A stretch of 64,000 nt of DNA. Source: Ashinkailepas kermadecensis. Taxonomy: Eukaryota > Arthropoda > Thecostraca > Neolepadidae. A program made the position numbers and the translations under genes. Under the pieces are notes generated by a model. It did no database searches, had not been told where the DNA came from, and saw only the letters and a list, made by a program, of their open reading frames with translations. The DNA lies in assembly GCA_034440615.1 (NCBI GenBank), contig JAOTOM010004836.1, positions 234,501-298,500 of the forward strand. Reading direction: 5' to 3'. Below are positions 58,371 to 64,000 of the stretch, piece by piece (position 1 is the first letter of the stretch; the number at the start of each line of letters is the position of its first letter).

Positions 58371-59721
58371 CTTTATAGTACTTTACTACTATACTGTGTA
58401 CGTAGCACGTAGGAGCGTGGATAGGTGCAGGCTAGGGGAAGGCCACCGGTGGAGGTGCGGTAGTACGATCAAGCTGACTATTCTAAAGCCGGGGAGGTGT
58501 TGTTGCCCATCAACACCCGTGATATGGCAACAACACCTCCCTCCATTAACACCCGATTGCTTCCATCGCTTCTGGATGACACGCACCCAGAACTCCTTCA
58601 ATTGTTATTTGAATATCTGTACGCCACAAAAGCAACACTGTAGACACTACATCACCAACACTCACTTCAACAAGCAATACATGCCCGCGATGCACTCGTG
58701 GAAATAACGTAAATAGCCATCATCGAATGGCATCGAACGTACATGAGCCGACTTCCTTTCCCACTCGAGAAAACAAATGGTTACCTAGCCGTGCCGTCGG
58801 ACGTAGATGAGTCGACCTGCTTTTAAAACATAGCACCGTAAAAGGACTACCCAGAGGAGGCATCGGATTGATTTGTCTTGCGGCAATTCATAACGTGAAA
58901 CGGCTACCCAGGTGTACAGCGGGCGCAGATGAGCCGAATTTCCCAACACCGTACTAACCTCACTGACAACCCTGCATGAAAGCATGCTCCTACTAATCCA
59001 CTACTAACAACTAACACGCGACGGCCGGCGTGGCAGGCGGCGTGGACAATTACCTCCCTGTCCGCATGGTAAAGACCCTCGGTGCTCTTTGTCAAGAGTA
59101 GGCAAATGACGGCACCCTGGCAGAATCAAATTTCTCGTCACCCCTCCCCCACCCCAACCACAAATTGTCTTGCGGAAGAGTAAAGTAAAACTAACACCAT
59201 TTAGACATCATGAAAATGTTCGCCGCCCAGCGCCCACCTTCAGCACATTAACGCCACATACACTATAACGTAAAACTCCCTTAACGTAAATGTACACTTG
59301 CCTCAGCTTTGCTTCCAAAACACACTCGCTTTAAAGGCGGCGCAAATTACCCATACGGTCCGACACGCCTCTAAAATCACCCCCGCCCCATCGTTAATAC
59401 ATAGCTACGCTACGTTTCCAGGCCTTGCAAACGGTTTTACTGGGCAGCGGCGGCAACGGCGGTAACACGCGTCCCCGCCGCGGAATCCTGTCTCTCTTTC
59501 GTCCTCCATCCTGCCGGAGGTTGACCACACTTATGTGGCGGTACGGTTAGACCGTGCGCATCACGGGTGTTATTGGGCAACAACACCTCCCTGGCTTTAT
59601 AATAGTCATCTGGACCGTACTACTGCACTCCAGCGGTGGTTTTACATCATCCTACACCTATCCGCGCTCCTACATGATACAATATCATAGTATAGTAGTA
59701 AAGTATTACAAAGTTTGCATG
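58363..59721. mobile_element. 1.36-kb inverted-repeat structure with about 165-bp arms
   Basis: From CATGCTAACTTTATAGTACT at the left (58363) to the reverse complement of CATGCAAACTTTGTAATACT at the right (ends 59721). Inner arm motifs TAGGAGCGTGGATAGGTG and GGGAGGTGTTGTTGCCC are on the left and their complements on the right. The left arm also contains a 16-bp-arm hairpin (58492-58544). The centre lacks a transposase. It could be a TIR transposon, or two inverted copies of the 3' UTR of the adjoining RNase H LINE. Confidence 0.6.
59325..59385 (+). repeat. Dispersed repeat copy (CGGACC-type)
   Basis: TTTAAAGGCGGCGCAAATTA and GGTCCGACACGCCTCTAA match 2980-3045 (inverted) and 55785-55840. It lies inside the inverted-repeat structure. 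Confidence 0.55.
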
Positions 59722-59811
59722 ACAGTATATTTTAGAGTAGTATAAAATAGTAATAGTATTTATAAAAACAGAAAATACACATGAAGTCCATAATATCGCA
59801 CGCACGTCGTG

Positions 59812-61128
59812 GGTCAGGCGGGTGTCGTTCCCTTCATCACGCGCTCGGCGGCTGAGAGCTCAGTCCGGGACACTTGGCTCGTTGGTCAGGCGGGTGTCGT
59901 TCCCTTCATCACCCGCTCGGCGGCTGGAGCTCAGTCCGGCACGCTTGGCTCATGAGTCAGACGGGTGTCGTTCCCTTCATCACGCGCTCGGCGGCTGGGA
60001 GCTCAGTCCGGGACACTTGACTCGTGTGTCAGGCGGGTGTCGTTCTCTTCATCACGCGCTCGGCGGCTGGGAGCTCAGTCCGGGACACTTGACTCGTCGG
60101 TCAGGCGGGTGTCGTTCCCTTCATCACGTGCTCGGCGGCTGGGAGCTCAGTCCGGGACACTTGGCTCGTGTGTCAGGCGGGTGTCGTTCCCTTCATCACG
60201 CGCTCGGCGGCTGAGAGCTCAGTCCGGGACACTTGGCTCGTTGGTCAGGCGGGTGTCGTTCCCTTCATCACGCGCTCGGCGGCTGGGAGCTCAGTCCGGG
60301 ACACTTGGCTCGTGGGTCAGGCGGGTGTCGTTCCCTTCATCACGTGCTCGGCGGCTGGGAGCTCAGTCCGGGACACTTGACTCGTCGGTCAGGCGGGTGT
60401 CGTTCCCTTCATCACGTGCTCGGCGGCTGGGAGCTCAGTCCGGGACACTTGACTCGTCGGTCAGGCGGGTGTCGTTCCCTTCATCACGCGCTCGGCGGCT
60501 GGGAGCTCAGTCCGGGACACTTGGCTCATGTGTCAGGCGGGTGTCGTTCCTTGGCGGGACACTTGGCTCGTGTGTCAGGCGGGTGTCGTTCCCTTCATCA
60601 CGCGCTCGGCGGCTGGGAGCTCAGTCCGGGACACTTGGCTCGTCGGTCAGGCGGGTGTCGTTCCCTTCATCACGCGCTCGGCGGCTGGGAGCTCAGTCCG
60701 GGACACTTGGCTCGTGTGTCAGGCGGGTGTCGTTCCCTTCATCACGCGCTCGGCGGCTGGGAGCTCAGTCCGGGACACTTGGCTCGTCGGTCAGGCGGGT
60801 GTCGTTCTCTTCATCACCCGCTCGGCGGCTGGGAGCTCAGTCCGGGACACTTGGCTCGTCGGTCAGGCGGGTGTCGTTCCCTTCATCACGCGCTCGGCGG
60901 CTGGGAGCTCAGTCCGGGACACTTGGCTCGTCGGTCAGGCGGGTGTCGTTCTCTTCATCACCCGCTCGGCGGCTGGGAGCTCAGTCCGGGACACTTGGCT
61001 CGTGTGTCAGGCGGGTGTCGTTCCCTTCATCACGTACTCGGCGGCTGGGAGCTCAGTCCGGGACACTTGGCTCGTCGGTCAGGCGGGTGTCGTTCCCTTC
61101 ATCACGCGCTCGGCGGCTGGGAGCTCAT
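59812..61128. repeat. 72-bp minisatellite, about 18 units
   Basis: The unit contains GTCAGGCGGGTGTCGTTCCC, TTCATCACGCGCTCGGCGGC, TGGGAGCTCAGTCCGGGACA and CTTGGCTCGTCG. One unit near 60550 is internally deleted (CGTTCCTTGGCGGGACAC), and the second unit lacks one base. Being 24 codons long and stop-free, it is open in all plus frames. Linker variants CGTCGG, CGTGTG, CGTTGG recur in an alternating order. Confidence 0.95.
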
Positions 61129-62011
61129 TACAGGACGCTCGGCTCGTGAGTCAGACATGTGCCGTGCCATCAGCTACACGGACGATCCGAACACAACATC
61201 CGGAATGTCCTGTCACTGCTGAATGCCTGTCACTGTGTTCTAAATGGAATGCCGACGGCATCGGGCCGCTTGACTAGTCACATCGCAACACAGCGTATGA
61301 TCCAGCACAATCATGCCGGATGGCATCAGTTTCACTGACACGTTGATAACCGAAATAACGCTGCCAGTTAGAAGCATTGCAAACCTGCAGTCGTTGTCCC
61401 GGTGCTTAGTTTGCGGAGAGCAGAATGAGTGGAGAGAAGTGCGGCACAGAAATCCCACGTTTCGTTCGTAGAATATTTCCACATCGTTGACATTTGTAAT
61501 CACATTATTAGGTTCTAAGAGGAAATCGCCGGCACGTTATCTATTATCTGTTCCGCACTTATCTAGTACTTGTTCCATAAAAAGGCTTACACAAACACAT
61601 GCCAGATGTGTGAACATTGACCCCATGAAGTGATTGTATCCTTCGTCTTGGGAACTGACAGAATGCACTGTACCGCGAAAATGAGGAAAAATGCCCGTCG
61701 CTTTTTTCAGTTTCAGGATTGACCTGTAACTACTGAAGATATTATTTTGAAACTTGGTCTATCACTACAGAACTGATGAGTTCGTGCTTCGAGATGGGCC
61801 AGATGGCTACAACCTGAGTTTATGCAACAAATTGAGCACCATTTTTGCCGTCCATCGTCAATGACTTAGCATGCGTTCGAGTCCGCCCGGGCCAGAATAT
61901 AATCTACGGGACGTCCGATAAAATCGATGGACAAATTCTTTGGCCCAAATCCCGGAAAATTGTGTCCGGATGACAGGCCATCCATGTGAGGAATTTAAGT
62001 TATTTCAACGT
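61129..62011. other. No gene recognised
   Basis: Unique sequence. Confidence 0.5.
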
Positions 62012-62280
62012 TCAAGACGCTGAAGATGAGACATCGCCTCTCCAAACCAGACAGCGCGGCCATATTCGACAACGCAACCAGTCGTATACCACTTCTTCTA
62101 AAACTTTGGAACACAGTTGTAAGAGTGAAACCGGCCCATAGTTTACAGGTGTTTTTTTGGAGCCTTTTTCTGCACATGAATCATGCTTGCCTGCATCCAC
62201 TGCTTAGGAAAGGACCCCGTTCCTGGGAAAGGCGATACAACATTCCAAGCGGTACGGCGAACCCATAAGCACATTCCTTG
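62012..62280 (-). pseudogene. LINE reverse transcriptase relic
   Basis: The minus strand encodes GSKKTPVNYGPVSLLQLCSK and VLEEVV, matching the RT N-terminal signature KKGSK-x-x-P-x-NYRPVSLLS-x-x-SKVLE. A second frame just upstream reads GPFPKQW (usually G-x-[FIL]-P-x-x-W). One frameshift, with no catalytic block retained. Confidence 0.7.
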
Positions 62281-63084
62281 AGAATTCAAGCGCCAAGCCC
62301 GTGAGCTTCACATGCCATGTGGTTGCCCAAATTAAGCAAGAGGCGTTCGACTTTACCTGCCTCCAAATAAAATATGTCTAACACTGGCGCACTCAATGCT
62401 GGAGGAGGCTCTGGAAATACTTCAATACATGGATCCGAAAATTTGCTGTTGAAGCAGCTGTTGAAGCAATTTGCACTATCCATATCGCTGTTGTCTGTTT
62501 TGTCTTCATATATCTACCAGTGTAGGTAAAGAGTGATATGTTAATTTTAATGATTTCAGAAATGACCAGAAACGCTTCGGTTTGGTGCTGAAATTTTGAA
62601 CGAGGCCGCGAAGATATTAACGGTATTTCGAGTTTAGAAGTAACTTAAATGCAGCTCTAGCCTGCGAAAACTTTCAGGCATCCTCAGTTATCGTACTGCG
62701 CATTTTTTATTGGACTGCTTCCATCGTAGTGCCTGTTAAACATGCCGGTCGAACCACAGTGTAAATGTATTGCGTAGTTCGTATGATGGGCACGTCAGAG
62801 ATTGGCTACGTTGACGGAATGTCGGTACAATATGTCGGTAGCTGGATTAACTTCGAGAGATAAAAGAACGCGCCAAGGATGGGTGAACAATGCGGCTCGC
62901 AAGCCAGGGAAATCAGCCCCACGATAGTTAAAGCTTTGATCCGTTATACCTTAACCGAGATGTGGATGAGCACAGCGAATGATATAAAAACCGAGAGATG
63001 ACCAGATATAAAAGTACCTTCGCGCACATCGGTCGCAACAGGTGCAACAGGATGTGGAACACTACGTCAAGAGTGACAGTGAGG
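62281..63084. other. No gene recognised
   Basis: AT-rich unique sequence. Confidence 0.5.
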
Positions 63085-63142
63085 GTGCTACATGACCAAT
63101 GTAGTCGATGCGCCCTAAAACCCCAACAACCAACTAAGAGCG
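63085..63142 (+). mobile_element. SINE/LINE 3'-tail fragment
   Basis: GCTACATGACCAATGTAG and TCGATGCGCCCTAAAACCCC then AACAACCAAC match the tail of 63846-64000 (inverted) and 55238-55282. Confidence 0.65.
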
Positions 63143-63228
63143 ACAGTGCCACGGGTTGGCGAGCACACAGACTGTGTTAATGAATGATTGTGAGTGCTGT
63201 CCAGGAACTGAATATTGTTGCACTCAAG

Positions 63229-63300
63229 TGGCGCAGCCAAGGGGACGAAGGGACAGCCCCCTTGAAGGGCCTGAGGGGGCCCTCTAGGCGACCGCCTAGA
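63229..63300. mobile_element. MITE-like terminus and palindromic G/C stretch
   Basis: GTGGCGCAGCCAAGGGGACG resembles the left terminus of the MITE-like family. CCCCTTGAAGGGCC and CTAGGCGACCGCCTAG nearby are short palindromes. Confidence 0.35.
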
Positions 63301-63340
63301 GAGGCCCTTACTTCCTTAAGGCAGTTGCCGTCCCGTTGGG

Positions 63341-63650
63341 GCGCCGTCCGAGCTGTCCGGACCACCGGCCGTCACAGCGTCACGAGCCGATGTGAGGAGT
63401 TCGTGGGGCGCCGTCCGAGCTGTCCGGACCACCGGCCGTCACAGCGTCACTAGCCGATGTGAGGAGTGGGGCAGCGTTCGAGCTGTCCGGACCACGGCCC
63501 ATCACAGCGTCACGAGCCGATGTGAGGAGTTCGTGGGGCGCCGTCCGAGCTGTCCGGACCACCGACCGTCACAGCGTCACGAGCCGATGTGAGGAGTGGG
63601 GCGCCGTCCGAGCTGTCCGGACCACGGCCCATCGCAGCGGCACGGACCGA
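63341..63650. repeat. 67/62-bp alternating minisatellite, about 4.7 units
   Basis: Units contain CGCCGTCCGAGCTGTCCGGA, CGTCACAGCGTCAC and AGCCGATGTGAGGAGT. They differ by presence or absence of TCGTG, and the two lengths alternate. Confidence 0.92.
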
Positions 63651-63845
63651 TGAAGCCAAGTGGCCTCCCAAGCTGCCAGGAGGCGAGGCTGGCGATCGCC
63701 TTTTGGGGTTTGCACCGATACGTGGCACCAGGGGTGGATAGAGGGGGTGCGCTGAGGAATGTATGCGCCCTCCCCCATGGAAAGGTGGTACTCCTGACCG
63801 AAGAAGGCGCCTATCCGGGAGGCCCAAGTGCGTCCCGTCTCCCTT

Positions 63846-64000
63846 GGTGGTTATTGTGGTGGTTATTGGTTTTACGACACGTCGACCGTTGAGTCATGTA
63901 GCGTCGCCAATCTCTCACGCCGATTGGTTGTGGGCGAAGAGTAGCGACAGGTGAGGCTTGAACCCACAATCTTTCGATTGTGAGCCGGGAAACTTACCCC
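63846..64000 (-). mobile_element. tRNA-derived SINE, cut by window end
   Basis: Minus strand: a B box GGGTTCAAGCCTCACC preceded by tRNA-like sequence that runs off the window, then a body with GGCGACGCTACATGACTC and a tail GTAAAACCAATAACCACC. The body resembles family B and the tail resembles 63085-63142. Confidence 0.65.

Noticed and set aside
59965..61149. 394-codon open frame with Arg/Ser-rich repeats
   Set aside because: The 72-bp satellite is open in all three plus frames; the peptide is a translation of the tandem unit.

Overview
This is eukaryotic, repeat-dominated DNA, most likely from an arthropod, and a crustacean (possibly a barnacle) is a reasonable but unproven guess. The one intact protein gene is a two-coding-exon cytoplasmic-type actin (52114-53691, +, 376 residues). 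It has an intron-split 5' leader, a perfect CArG/TATA element at 51468-51477 and a poly(A) signal at 54039. A second perfect CArG box at 49542, followed by a strong splice donor at 49711/49712, suggests an alternative upstream promoter and leader exon. The protein is very close to arthropod cytoplasmic actins as I know that family; I could not run an alignment.

Almost everything else is repeats. By my own coordinates about 26 minisatellite arrays (unit 7-142 bp) fill roughly 12.4 kb, near one fifth of the window. The largest are a 45-bp array (5618-7862, about 50 units), a 20-bp array (24965-26150, about 59), a 72-bp array (59812-61128, about 18), a 53-bp array (38031-39134, about 21) and a 40-bp array (29164-30168, about 25). 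Many have units without stop codons, so they give long open frames on one or both strands; I do not regard these as genes. Pure (TA)n, (GA)n, (CT)n and (TG)n tracts are also common.

Mobile elements: a decayed CR1/L2-like LINE on the minus strand (13960-17176) is broken by a roughly 970-bp insertion and truncated by an 835-bp foldback element (17177-18011). A second minus-strand LINE relic (31875-33460) carries a tRNA-derived SINE (33170-33349) with a perfect 15-bp target-site duplication. There is an RNase H-bearing I-type LINE tail (57540-58370), a small RT relic (62012-62280), and the GIY-YIG end of a Penelope-like element (46182-46745). Two SINE copies of a second family (13186-13349 and 52809-52970, the latter inside the actin intron) have matching lengths and target duplications. 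A short MITE-like family is present in at least six copies. A 1.36-kb inverted-repeat structure lies at 58363-59721.

Between these lie AT-rich stretches in which I see no gene, and GC-rich CpG-bearing islands (for example 10430-10760, 18090-18560, 28830-29160, 34960-35560, 37660-37930, 44460-44780 and 51300-51900). Some islands carry plausible splice sites, and several carry the full CRE octamer TGACGTCA, which occurs nine times in the window.
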